Shown piece by piece: positions 1-6,857 of a DNA stretch of 18,398 bases (position 1 is its first letter; each line of letters opens with the position of its first letter). The notes beneath the pieces were generated by a model. That model was not told the origin of the DNA and made no database searches. It was given only the letters and a program-made list of their open reading frames with translations. Position numbers and translations under genes: made by a program. This stretch comes from Bacillota bacterium (lineage in GTDB: Bacteria > Bacillota > Clostridia > Christensenellales > Aristaeellaceae). The stretch is from NCBI GenBank assembly GCA_023392755.1, contig JAEWNM010000222.1:1-18398 (forward strand), given 5' to 3'.

Positions 1-1125
1 CAGCATGTACAGCGCGGGCAGGCATAGGGCCATGGCTATCAAACAGCCGTGCCCGGCCTCAAGCGCCTGCGCCATTTCACTAGGCTGACCCGCAATGAAA
101 AGGCGCAGCAAAGCTTCCCAAAACAAAAGCGCCAAGCCGCCCATGACGGCAGAACTGGTCAGGGCCAGCCACGTGGCGGTGTTCACGCCCTTTTCAATGC
201 GCTTTGCGTGCCCCGCGCCGCGGTTTTGCGCCGCAAACGCGGCCACGGCCCCCTCCAGCCCGCCTATCGGCAATTCCATCAGCCCATATATGCGCCTGGC
301 GGCGGCGATCCCCGCCACAAACAGCACGCCGTAGCCGTTGATTGCTGCCTGCACCACAAGGCCGCCAATGGCCGTGATAACGTTGCGCAGCGCAGGGCTC
401 ATGCCCAGCCGCATCAAATCCGCAAACATCGCTTTTCCCGGCCTCCAGTCCTCCCGCCGGGGCCGAAGCGCGGGGTATTTGAAAAGCGCCCTCACGCATA
501 GCAATGCCGCCACGCCCTGGGCCAGCAGCGTCGCCACGGCAACGCCCGGCACGCCCAGGCGGAGAAGCGCCACAAACACCACGTCCAGCACAATATTGAC
601 AGCCGAAGCCGCAAGCATGGCGTTTAGCGGCGTGCGGCTGTCCCCCAGCGCCCGCAGCGAGGCCGCCGCCCACTGCCCCAAAGCCGTTATGGCCAGCCCG
701 CAAAGCAAGCAGGAAACATACGCGGCAGCATCGTTGAAAACCTCCCGCGGCGTGCGGGCCAGCACCAAAAGGGGCTCCAAAAACACAAGCCCGGCGGCGG
801 ACAGCAAAAGCGCCGCGATAATGGAAAGCAGCCCGGAAAGAGTCAGCGCCTTGCGCTGGCCCGCCTCGTCCCCCGCGCCGAACCGCTGGCCCAGGATTAT
901 GGAAAAGCCCTGGGTCATGCCCAGCACCATGCAAAAGGCCATCCAGGACAGCCAGCCCGTGGCGCCCACGGCGGCCAGCGCCTTAATGCCAATCAGCCGG
1001 CCCACCACAGCACCGTCCGCAATGGTATACAGTTGCTGAAAGGCCATGCCCGCGGTGATGGGCAGGCCTAAGGCAATCAAATGGCGGCGGGGGCTTCCCG
1101 TTGTCATGTCGCGGATTCTGCCCAT
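1..1125 (-). CDS. MATE family multidrug/cation efflux transporter (3' end outside window)
   Basis: Multidrug and toxic compound extrusion permease that would export drugs or organic cations in exchange for sodium or protons in the cytoplasmic membrane. The frame is open from the ATG at 1125 to the window edge, giving 375 codons; the family is usually about 450 residues, so roughly the last 70-80 are missing. It starts MGRIRDMTTGSPRRHLIAL and continues with the first-helix pattern GLPITAGMAFQQLYTIADG and then VVGRLIGIKALAAVGA, which are typical of MATE N-terminal halves (established family knowledge). Alternating hydrophobic segments and short arginine-rich loops follow. The start lies 2 nt after the aldo/keto reductase stop, so it is almost certainly co-transcribed and may be translationally coupled. 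A second in-frame ATG lies six codons downstream. The substrate cannot be told from sequence. Confidence 0.9.
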   Translation of the reverse strand, partial: MGRIRDMTTGSPRRHLIALGLPITAGMAFQQLYTIADGAVVGRLIGIKALAAVGATGWLSWMAFCMVLGMTQGFSIILGQRFGAGDEAGQRKALTLSGLLSIIAALLLSAAGLVFLEPLLVLARTPREVFNDAAAYVSCLLCGLAITALGQWAAASLRALGDSRTPLNAMLAASAVNIVLDVVFVALLRLGVPGVAVATLLAQGVAALLCVRALFKYPALRPRREDWRPGKAMFADLMRLGMSPALRNVITAIGGLVVQAAINGYGVLFVAGIAAARRIYGLMELPIGGLEGAVAAFAAQNRGAGHAKRIEKGVNTATWLALTSSAVMGGLALLFWEALLRLFIAGQPSEMAQALEAGHGCLIAMALCLPALYML

Positions 1126-1127
1126 GG

Positions 1128-1952
1128 CTACTCCACGTCCAGGGGCGTTTTATATCCGGGGGCGGGGAAAGCGTTTGACAACAGCTCAATTTCTTCCGCT
1201 GAGAGCGGCATGTGCAGCATGGCCGCGTTTTCCCTCAAGTGGCTTGCGCTGCCCGCCTTGGGAATGGGGATCAGGCACGGGTCACGCAATATAAAGCCCA
1301 GCAGCACCTGGGCGGGGGTGATGCCGCGGGCGGCCGCCACCTTCAGCACCGCCTTGCTGCGAAAAAGCTCCGGCTTCAGCAGGCTTTGCTGGGCCAGGGG
1401 GCAATAGGCCATCACGGGCACGCGGCGCTCCTTCAGCCAGGGCAGCAGGTCGTACTCAATCCCCCGGGAACCCAAGTGGTAGAGCACCTGGTTCACGGCG
1501 CAGTTTTCACCGCCGGGGATTGTAAAAAGCTCCTTCATATCCCCAGTGTCAAAATTCGATACGCCCCAGGCGCGGATGAGGCCGCGCTGCTTGAGCTCCT
1601 CCATGCACTCCACCGTTTCATGAAGCGGCACGCCGCCGCGCCAGTGAAGCAGGTATACGTCCAGATAACCGGTCTTCATGCGGCGCAGGGTGTTTTCGCA
1701 GGAACGGAAAATGCGGTTCCTGCCCGCGTTGTGGGGGTACACCTTTGACACAAGGAACAACTGCTCCCTGGGTATTGTTTCAATGGCTTCCCCTACCAGC
1801 GATTCGGAGCGGCCCTCGCCGTACATTTCCGCGGTGTCGATCATGGTCATGCCAAGCTTGACGCCTTCCCTGAGCGCGGCAATTTCCTCCCCGCGCCTTT
1901 TCGGGTCGTCGCCCATATGCCAGGTGCCCTGGCCCATGCGCGGTAGTTCCAT
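1128..1952 (-). CDS. Aldo/keto reductase, YeaE-like
   Basis: NADPH-dependent aldo/keto reductase of about 274 residues, a normal single-domain TIM-barrel length. All four catalytic residues are visible: Asp39 and Tyr44 in DTAEMYGEG, Lys70 in LVSKVYP and His103 in YLLHW. The stretch NQVLYHLGSRGIEYDLLPW is, from memory, essentially that of E. coli YeaE, for which methylglyoxal reductase activity is reported; the C-terminal IPKAGS is the NADP phosphate-binding region. Two ATGs are six bases apart. The first (1958) sits only 1 nt from the AAGGAG ribosome site, whereas the second (1952) has a 7-nt spacer, so the second is chosen. It lies 66 nt downstream of the M20 peptidase and 2 nt upstream of the MATE gene. 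The physiological aldehyde is unknown. Confidence 0.93.
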   Translation of the reverse strand: MELPRMGQGTWHMGDDPKRRGEEIAALREGVKLGMTMIDTAEMYGEGRSESLVGEAIETIPREQLFLVSKVYPHNAGRNRIFRSCENTLRRMKTGYLDVYLLHWRGGVPLHETVECMEELKQRGLIRAWGVSNFDTGDMKELFTIPGGENCAVNQVLYHLGSRGIEYDLLPWLKERRVPVMAYCPLAQQSLLKPELFRSKAVLKVAAARGITPAQVLLGFILRDPCLIPIPKAGSASHLRENAAMLHMPLSAEEIELLSNAFPAPGYKTPLDVE

Positions 1953-2018
1953 ACGCATTCTCCTTCATAAACGGTATTCAGGCAAGGTTGAAATCCCCTT
2001 AGGCGCGGCGACGCCCCT

Positions 2019-3452
2019 TTACATCAGCCTTATCAGCCGCACATAAAACCGCGCCAGGTCATATAGCTTGTCAAGGGGTATCCGCTCGTTGTCGGCGTGA
2101 ATCGACCTGCGCTCCGCAAGCGTCAGCGCCAGGGGGGAGAAGCGGTACACATGATGGCTGATAGCGGCGTAGTGGCGGGAATCGCTGGCGGCCACCATCA
2201 GGTAGGGGGCGGTGACGGCGCCGGGCCACGTTTGGCCGATGGCGGTCTTCAGGCGGTCCCAGGCCTCCCCGCCCGCCAAAGAGCAGGGGGATGGATTGGT
2301 GCCGTCCAGAACGGTCACGGATACCCGGTCATCCCCCACGGTCTGCTTCAGCCGTTCAAGGGCGCTCTCCATCGTATCCCCGCCAATCAGGCGCAGGTTG
2401 GCCCCCGCCATGGCCTTTTGCGGCAGCACATTGTGGGCCGGGCTGCCGGACATGCGCGTAAAGGCGCAGGTGGTCCGCACCAGGGCGTTCATCTCCCCGC
2501 CGCTTTTTTTGCACAGCATGTTCAAAAGCGGCGCAAAGCACCAGAGGTTGGCAAAAATCATGCGGTATATAAAACCGGAGCGGCGGCCCAGGCCATCAAA
2601 CATCTGCCGCACGGCGGGGGTGAGCCGGAAGGGGAAGGGCCGCCCCTCCACCCTGGTCACGGCCTTGGCCACAATGCCCGCGGCGGTATGGGGCGGCGGC
2701 GTGGAGGCGTGCCCGCCGGGGGACAATGCCTCAAAGGATACGTTCATCATGCCCTTTTCCCCCAGCCCGACCAACGCGCAGGGCTCCTTTACGCCGGGGA
2801 ACACGTTTTCCACCACCGCGCCCCCCTCGTCCAGCACAAAGGCGGGGGTAACGCCGCGCCGCGTAAGCTCCGCCACAATATCCGGCGCGCCCCGGCCGAA
2901 TATCTCCTCATCCCCGGCAAAGGCCAGGTACAAATCGTTTTCCGGCACAAAGCCTTCCGAAATCAGCTTTTCCGCCGCCTCCATAACGCCCAACAGCGTG
3001 CATTTGGTATCCAGCGTGCCACGGCCCCACAAAACGCCGTTTTCAATATCGCCTGAGAAGGGCGGCCTTTCCCAGGTTTCCTCCTGCACCGGCACCACGT
3101 CATAGTGGGCCATCAGCACGCCGGGCTTGTCGCTGCGCCTGCCCGGCCAGCGGTACAAAATGCCCCTTTCGCCTATGCGCTCCTGAACCAGCTTTTCATG
3201 AAGGCGGGGATACAGCTTTGTAAGCAGCCGGGGAAACTCCTCAAACGCCTGCCCGTCCTCCAGGGATTTGTCCTGAAAGGATACGGTTTTCACGCGGATA
3301 ACGGCCTGCATGTCCCGGGCAACCCTGTCCTCGTCAAGGGATACGTCAAGGGGCTCGGGCAATGCCTGCGCCTGTGGCCCAAAAGCAAAGGTGCGCGCAA
3401 GTACAACCACAAAAAAAAGTGCGATAACAGCAGCTATCAACCAACCCGGCAA
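2019..3452 (-). CDS. Membrane-anchored M20 family peptidase (PM20D1/carboxypeptidase S-like)
   Basis: Zinc metallopeptidase of 477 residues expected to hydrolyse dipeptides or N-acyl amino acids. Residues 4-24 form one N-terminal hydrophobic anchor, so the catalytic domain is probably outside the membrane. The M20 active site is complete: His116 and Asp118 (MAHYDVVPV), bridging Asp148 (WGRGTLDTK), catalytic Glu182 and metal Glu183 (AGDEE), Asp208 (VLDEGG), and a late His in RSIHADNER. Residues about 220-380 correspond to the dimerisation domain. The overall pattern and anchor resemble eukaryotic PM20D1 and yeast Cps1 more than cytosolic PepT or DapE. The start is TTG at 3450-3452, preceded by AGGAGG with a 7-nt gap; this ribosome site overlaps the TAA of the upstream membrane gene, showing operon structure. 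The substrate is unknown. Confidence 0.93.
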   Translation of the reverse strand: MPGWLIAAVIALFFVVVLARTFAFGPQAQALPEPLDVSLDEDRVARDMQAVIRVKTVSFQDKSLEDGQAFEEFPRLLTKLYPRLHEKLVQERIGERGILYRWPGRRSDKPGVLMAHYDVVPVQEETWERPPFSGDIENGVLWGRGTLDTKCTLLGVMEAAEKLISEGFVPENDLYLAFAGDEEIFGRGAPDIVAELTRRGVTPAFVLDEGGAVVENVFPGVKEPCALVGLGEKGMMNVSFEALSPGGHASTPPPHTAAGIVAKAVTRVEGRPFPFRLTPAVRQMFDGLGRRSGFIYRMIFANLWCFAPLLNMLCKKSGGEMNALVRTTCAFTRMSGSPAHNVLPQKAMAGANLRLIGGDTMESALERLKQTVGDDRVSVTVLDGTNPSPCSLAGGEAWDRLKTAIGQTWPGAVTAPYLMVAASDSRHYAAISHHVYRFSPLALTLAERRSIHADNERIPLDKLYDLARFYVRLIRLM

Positions 3453-3464
3453 TGAAAACCCTCC

Positions 3465-4121
3465 TTACAGCAAACCTTTTTTGTACAGTATCCGCGCCGC
3501 GCCGATGGCCGCCAGCGCCCCCAGCGGCACCAGGACGCCCACGGATGACGCAAGGCCGGGGAGTGCAAGAAAAAGCGCGGTCATCAATATCACCGGCGTT
3601 ATGGACAGCTTCCAGTTTTTTGATATATATACCACCGCCAGCGCGCCAAAGAGCGCCGGCAGTATATTGGCAAAAGCCGGCTGTAAAATATCCGCTTTCA
3701 GCACGGGGCGAAGATAGGACAGCAGCAGCACGCCCAAAGCCAGGATCAGTGTATTGACGATGGCGGAGGAGGCCACCGCAATGGTGGAGATCACGTCGCC
3801 CTCCTCGGTGCCGGGCTTCACCTTGGCGGCCTCCATGGCGTTCAGCGCGCAGGGCACCTTCAGATTGGTCAGGTTCCCGGTGATAAACGCCAGGTACGAC
3901 GCGCCGGAGCCCAGCATGGGGGTAAACGTGAACACCTCAATGATGCCCACCGTCCAAAAGATGGGTGCCACCCCCAATAAGCCCTTGAGCACATGGGTAA
4001 AGGCGGGCCAGGCATCGTAATACACGCATATGGCCACAGGCACCATAAGCATCAGCAATATGCCCCCGGCCACAAAGATGCGGCCATAGAAATGAACGGC
4101 TTCGCTGTAATCTTTTTTCAT
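3465..4121 (-). CDS. Six-helix membrane protein, partner of the DUF5058 protein
   Basis: Integral membrane protein of 218 residues. I do not recognise a characterised family, but the gene sits directly between a DUF5058 gene and an M20 peptidase gene. About six hydrophobic segments are visible: near residues 13-34, 45-66, 72-85, 113-137, 147-164 and 172-205. A conserved-looking centre reads GSGASYLAFITGNLTNLKVP followed by a small-residue and Ser/Thr-rich helix (ISTIAVASSAIVNTLIL). Polar and glycine residues within helices suggest a transport path rather than a mere anchor. It starts at ATG 4121, 13 nt after the DUF5058 stop, with a GAGGAG ribosome site formed over that stop codon. Its own TAA at 3465-3467 overlaps the M20 ribosome site. 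My inference is that the two small membrane proteins form a heteromeric transporter. Confidence 0.88.
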   Translation of the reverse strand: MKKDYSEAVHFYGRIFVAGGILLMLMVPVAICVYYDAWPAFTHVLKGLLGVAPIFWTVGIIEVFTFTPMLGSGASYLAFITGNLTNLKVPCALNAMEAAKVKPGTEEGDVISTIAVASSAIVNTLILALGVLLLSYLRPVLKADILQPAFANILPALFGALAVVYISKNWKLSITPVILMTALFLALPGLASSVGVLVPLGALAAIGAARILYKKGLL

Positions 4122-4134
4122 GGGCGCACTCTCC

Positions 4135-4860
4135 TCATTTCATAATGGCGGCAAGGGGGATGGAAAGCGCCATCGCCCCCAGCATGCTGATGGGCAGCGC
4201 GTATTGCTCCAGCCAGGCGGCCTTGGCCTTTTTGATCAAAAGCCCGCACAGGGCCATCAAAACAGCCGATGCAAGCGCCACCGCCAGGGGAACAAAGCCG
4301 GGCAGCCCCTCCCGCACCCTGGCAAAAAGCATGCCGAGAAAGGCCGATATCATGCCCAGAAACAGGCTGGTCAAAAAGGCGTCGCCCCATTTTTCGTCCC
4401 TGGCCTTTAGGCTGATAATGCCCCTTTGTATTTTCTTGAGCGCAAAAAGAATTACAAATATGCCGGGAATGATGCCCAGTGTCATTACCCAGGCGATGGC
4501 GCTAAACGCCCTGGCGTCGGTAATGGTCTGATCAAGGCTCAGCTCCATCGCCGCAGCCGTGGTGGTGGCGGCGGGCAATTCGTAGGTAATGGCCCCCAGC
4601 ACGCTCAGCCGCAGCCAGGGCAGCGGCAGCCCCAGAAAAGCCGAAAGCGATATGACGCCAATCAGTATGGCCGCCGCCGGGGCGATGGTGAACACCGCGC
4701 TGGAGGCGATTGTTTTTTTCAATAGCGATTTGCTGATGTTCATTTCAACGGCCCGCTTGTACGCCCGGTACAGAAAATAGCCCGACTGGAACAGCACAAA
4801 AACCACCACTACGGCCGTGACGGCATACAGAAAACCGCTGTTCACATCAAAATCTCTCAT
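4135..4860 (-). CDS. DUF5058 family integral membrane protein
   Basis: Membrane protein of 241 residues. The opening MRDFDVNSGFLYAV and the helix with FQSGYFLYRAYKRA match what I recall of DUF5058, a family of unknown function common in Firmicutes. Six hydrophobic segments are seen near residues 11-30, 47-70, 110-132, 152-171, 176-197 and 206-228, with a conserved small-residue loop around ITYELPAATTTAAAMEL (about residues 84-100). The start at 4860 is preferred over an upstream in-frame ATG at 4953, because it has an AGGGGGAG ribosome site 6 nt away and matches the family N-terminus; the longer reading would run through the promoter. It is the first gene of the 4860-to-1 minus-strand run. 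Its function is unknown; transport of a peptide-like M20 substrate is an inference from context. Confidence 0.87.
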   Translation of the reverse strand: MRDFDVNSGFLYAVTAVVVVFVLFQSGYFLYRAYKRAVEMNISKSLLKKTIASSAVFTIAPAAAILIGVISLSAFLGLPLPWLRLSVLGAITYELPAATTTAAAMELSLDQTITDARAFSAIAWVMTLGIIPGIFVILFALKKIQRGIISLKARDEKWGDAFLTSLFLGMISAFLGMLFARVREGLPGFVPLAVALASAVLMALCGLLIKKAKAAWLEQYALPISMLGAMALSIPLAAIMK

Positions 4861-4914
4861 CGGCGCTCCCCCTTCATCATTTGCGTATAATGTGCGGAAG
4901 AAACTTCTTTGTGC

Positions 4915-4943
4915 ATTGTAACAGCTTGGCACCGGAAAGTCCA
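4915..4943 (-). promoter_or_regulatory. Probable sigma-A promoter of the DUF5058 operon
   Basis: On the minus strand, TGGACT (4943-4938) and TACAAT (4920-4915) are separated by 17 nt, with TG in the extended -10 position (TGTTACAAT). Transcription would start near 4908, giving a leader of about 48 nt before the DUF5058 start at 4860. Confidence 0.6.
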
Positions 4944-4945
4944 GC

Positions 4946-4967
4946 GCGGCCAAGGGGTTCTGGCCGC
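4946..4967. repeat. Perfect 7-bp inverted repeat between divergent promoters
   Basis: GCGGCCA (4946-4952) and TGGCCGC (4961-4967) are separated by 8 nt. The repeat sits just upstream of the minus-strand DUF5058 promoter and about 22 nt before the -35 of the plus-strand promoter at 4989. It could be an operator or a chance GC-rich palindrome. There is no run of T after it, so it is not a terminator. Confidence 0.4.
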
Positions 4968-4988
4968 ACGCCCCCGCCCAAAAAACGG

Positions 4989-5017
4989 TTGCGCTTTTTA
5001 TTGTGGGCGGCTATAAT
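4989..5017 (+). promoter_or_regulatory. Strong sigma-A promoter of the acetyltransferase-methyltransferase operon
   Basis: TTGCGC (4989-4994) and a perfect TATAAT (5012-5017) are separated by exactly 17 nt. The predicted start is near 5024, about 255 nt before the acetyltransferase ATG, which leaves a long structured leader. Confidence 0.82.
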
Positions 5018-5047
5018 AGAGCCATCTTACAAAAAAGAGGTGTCATG

Positions 5048-5059
5048 ATGGTTTACTGA
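5048..5059 (+). CDS. Leader micro-ORF (Met-Val-Tyr) in attenuator
   Basis: AGAGG at 5036-5040 is followed 7 nt later by ATG GTT TAC TGA; an adjoining ATG at 5045 would give Met-Met-Val-Tyr. The ORF starts about 24 nt from the predicted transcript start, and its stop codon overlaps the first bases of leader helix A (5058-5065). Three-codon leader ORFs are known, as I recall, in ribosome-mediated attenuators of antibiotic-resistance genes such as Listeria lmo0919. The peptide probably has no function of its own; a ribosome held on the ORF would mask the start of helix A. Confidence 0.55.
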   Translation: MVY

Positions 5060-5212
5060 TCCGATATTCAGCAAAAATGCCGCAAGCCCACGGTACACGG
5101 GGTTGTGGCTTTGTTGGAATTGGATCGGTGCAGCCATCTGGCAATAGGGCGATATAGCGTTCTATCGCTTTAGGTGCATATGATCCTTTCCGGCAATGGG
5201 AAAGGTTTTTTT
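5058..5212 (+). promoter_or_regulatory. Putative transcription attenuator with mutually exclusive hairpins
   Basis: Three competing helices can be drawn by eye. Helix A pairs GATCCGAT (5058-5065) with ATTGGATC (5119-5126) and encloses a second stem, AAGCC-CAC (5084-5091) with GTGGCTT (5105-5111). The antiterminator pairs GGAA-TT-GGATC (5116-5126) with GATCC-T-TTCC (5182-5191), nine base pairs around a small internal loop. The terminator pairs CCTTTCC (5185-5191) with GGAAAGG (5199-5205). Helix A and the antiterminator share 5119-5126; the antiterminator and terminator share 5185-5191. The predicted logic is that free helix A allows termination, while a ribosome stalled on the micro-ORF blocks helix A and allows readthrough. 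A small hairpin, GCGATA/TATCGC, lies at 5149-5168. Confidence 0.68.
5185..5212 (+). terminator. Intrinsic terminator inside the leader
   Basis: CCTTTCC (5185-5191), a 7-nt loop, GGAAAGG (5199-5205) and seven T residues (5206-5212). It lies 67 nt before the acetyltransferase start and after the promoter at 4989, so it would terminate the leader prematurely. A second hairpin without a T run, TTCCGC-CACG-GCGGAA, follows before the ribosome site. Confidence 0.8.
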
Positions 5213-5279
5213 GTTTTGGGTAAACGGCCGCGTTCCGCCACGGCGGAATGTGGGCCCCATAAGAAAGTGAGGAAATCGT

Positions 5280-6173
5280 ATGCCTGCCACCTTGCGCAAC
5301 TACTCCGGTGAAAAGCTGTACACCGCGGAATATATGAGGGTTCGGGAATTTCTCATCCGCCTGAACAGGGGCAAGCTTCAATCCCCCAATTTTCCCTGGG
5401 GGCGCTGGGAATGGATGATCGGCCACAGCTGCCTCAACGACAGCTATTTGAACAGGATCGGCATCTGGGAAGCGGACGGGGAAATCGTGGGCCTGGCCAC
5501 CTATGAAAGCGAGCTGGGCGACGGATACATCTTGGTAGATGAGCGGTACGCATGCCTGAAGGCCGAAATGCTGGACTACGCCCGCCGTCATCTGAACAGC
5601 GAAGGCAAATTCAGGGCCGTCATCGACAACAACGACCGGGAATTTCAGCGTATCGCCAGAAGGATGGGCTTTGTTCCCACCGGAGACGCGGAGCATATCG
5701 CCGCCATCGACATCCCCTCCGCACCCGCCTACCGCCTGCCGGAAGGCTTCTCCATTATCAGCATGGCGGATGACTGGAAGTGGGAGCAGTATAACAGGTG
5801 CTTGTGGCGGGGCTTCAACCACCCGGGAGAAGCCGATATGTCGGAAGAAACCATTGCCGTGCGCAAGCGGATGCTGTCCGGCCCCGGCGTCAACCCGGAA
5901 ACGGTGATCTGCGTCGCGGCGCCCGACGGCAGCTATGTGTCCCACTGCGGAACCTGGTACCTGCCCGGCGATGACGCCGCCCTGGTGGAGCCTGTGGCCA
6001 CCGACCCCGACTACCGCCGGATGGGCCTTGGCCGCGCGGCGGTACTGGAAGCCGTAGCCCGCTGCGGCAGGCTGGGCGCAGCCAAGGCGCTGGTGGGCTC
6101 CAGCCAGCAATTTTACTACAGCATCGGCTTTGACCCCATCCATACCGAAACCTGGTGGGAGTACAGGGAATAA
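5280..6173 (+). CDS. GNAT family N-acetyltransferase (two GNAT-like halves)
   Basis: Acetyl-CoA dependent transferase of 297 residues, about twice a single GNAT domain. The C-terminal half has the acetyl-CoA motif: VEPVATDPDYRRMGLGRA (from about residue 236), where RRMGLG is the pyrophosphate-binding Q/RxxGxG/A signature, followed by the helix VLEAVARC and a late FYYSIGF strand typical of the fold end. The N-terminal half (about 1-145) also reads like a degenerate GNAT fold, with GEIVGLATYE and a helix ending RIARRMGF, but lacks a clear motif A. The start ATG has GAGG 8 nt upstream. It is preceded by the attenuator leader and followed after 33 nt by a methyltransferase. The acceptor is unknown; the leader type suggests a link to translation-targeting antibiotics (inference). 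Confidence 0.92.
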   Translation: MPATLRNYSGEKLYTAEYMRVREFLIRLNRGKLQSPNFPWGRWEWMIGHSCLNDSYLNRIGIWEADGEIVGLATYESELGDGYILVDERYACLKAEMLDYARRHLNSEGKFRAVIDNNDREFQRIARRMGFVPTGDAEHIAAIDIPSAPAYRLPEGFSIISMADDWKWEQYNRCLWRGFNHPGEADMSEETIAVRKRMLSGPGVNPETVICVAAPDGSYVSHCGTWYLPGDDAALVEPVATDPDYRRMGLGRAAVLEAVARCGRLGAAKALVGSSQQFYYSIGFDPIHTETWWEYRE

Positions 6174-6206
6174 GCCGGCGCCCTGCAATTCAGGAGGAAT
6201 TACGCC

Positions 6207-6857
6207 ATGCCAACCTTGGAGAAAATGGACGCGTTTTTCAACGCCCGCGCAAAAAGCTATGACGACCATATGCTGCACGACCTGGACCTTGCGGAATTCT
6301 ACGCGGAAATCGCCGCACAGTTTGCCGATTTGAAGGATACGGACCGCCTTCTTGACCTGGGCTGCGGCACCGGGCTGGAGCTTGAAGGGCTGTTTCGCAA
6401 ATGCCCCGGGCTTCATGTAACGGGCATTGATGTATCAAAGGCCATGCTGTCGGTGTGCAAAGAAAAATTTTCAGATCGCAATCTTCACCTGGTCTGCGGC
6501 TCCTACTTTGATACGGCGCTTGAGGACGGGGCATACGGCTATGTTCTGTCCACCTACTCCCTGCACCACTTTTCCAAAGATCAAAAGCGGGCACTCTACC
6601 AAAGGGTACACGCGGCGCTGAAGCCCGCGGGAATGTTTGTGCTGGGGGACTACACGGTGAAAACGCGGCAGGAGGAAGATTTCCACCTTCGCGAAGGCCT
6701 GCGCTTGTCAGGTGAAAACCATACGGAAGGCTCGTACCACTACGACACGCCCTTTACCCGGGAAACGGAGATCGGCCTCCTGAAAGAAGCCGGCTTTGCA
6801 GCCGTCCGCGTTGTGCGGCAGTGGGAAAACACCACCGTCTTATCTTCCATCAAGTAA
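6207..6857 (+). CDS. Class I SAM-dependent methyltransferase
   Basis: Methyltransferase of 216 residues with a Rossmann-like core. Motif I is LLDLGCGTGLEL (about 47-58), the acidic second strand is VTGIDVSKAML, motif IV is YVLSTYSLHHFS and the following strand comes from LKPAGMFVLGDY. This arrangement resembles UbiE/Tam-type small-molecule methyltransferases, not the Erm rRNA methylases. The ATG has AGGAGG with an 8-9 nt spacer and follows the acetyltransferase stop by 33 nt, so both share the attenuated promoter. Its stop TAA (6855-6857) lies inside the convergent DUF6179 coding end, giving an 8-nt tail-to-tail overlap with no visible terminator between the two. The acceptor substrate cannot be predicted. 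Confidence 0.92.
   Translation: MPTLEKMDAFFNARAKSYDDHMLHDLDLAEFYAEIAAQFADLKDTDRLLDLGCGTGLELEGLFRKCPGLHVTGIDVSKAMLSVCKEKFSDRNLHLVCGSYFDTALEDGAYGYVLSTYSLHHFSKDQKRALYQRVHAALKPAGMFVLGDYTVKTRQEEDFHLREGLRLSGENHTEGSYHYDTPFTRETEIGLLKEAGFAAVRVVRQWENTTVLSSIK

Noticed and set aside
194..934. 246-codon minus-strand open frame and 233-codon plus-strand frame (338-1039) in the MATE gene
   Set aside because: The MATE frame itself is open across the whole segment with clear membrane helices; these are out-of-frame shadows.
2097..3056. Two long plus-strand frames opposite the M20 peptidase
   Set aside because: The opposite strand encodes a complete M20 active site with a good ribosome site; the plus frames lack any motif.
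4886..4891. Perfect TATAAT on the plus strand
   Set aside because: No acceptable -35 box lies 16-18 nt upstream, and the following DNA is covered by the better promoter at 4989.
5025..5279. T-box or metabolite riboswitch in the acetyltransferase leader
   Set aside because: No T-box consensus (AGGGTGGNACCGCG) and no known riboswitch core was seen; the translated micro-ORF fits the structure better.
5043..6416. 457-codon open frame on the minus strand opposite the acetyltransferase and methyltransferase
   Set aside because: It is antisense to two clear enzymes, has no ribosome site, and its Gly/Val/His/Gln-rich composition is typical of the reverse of a GC-rich gene.
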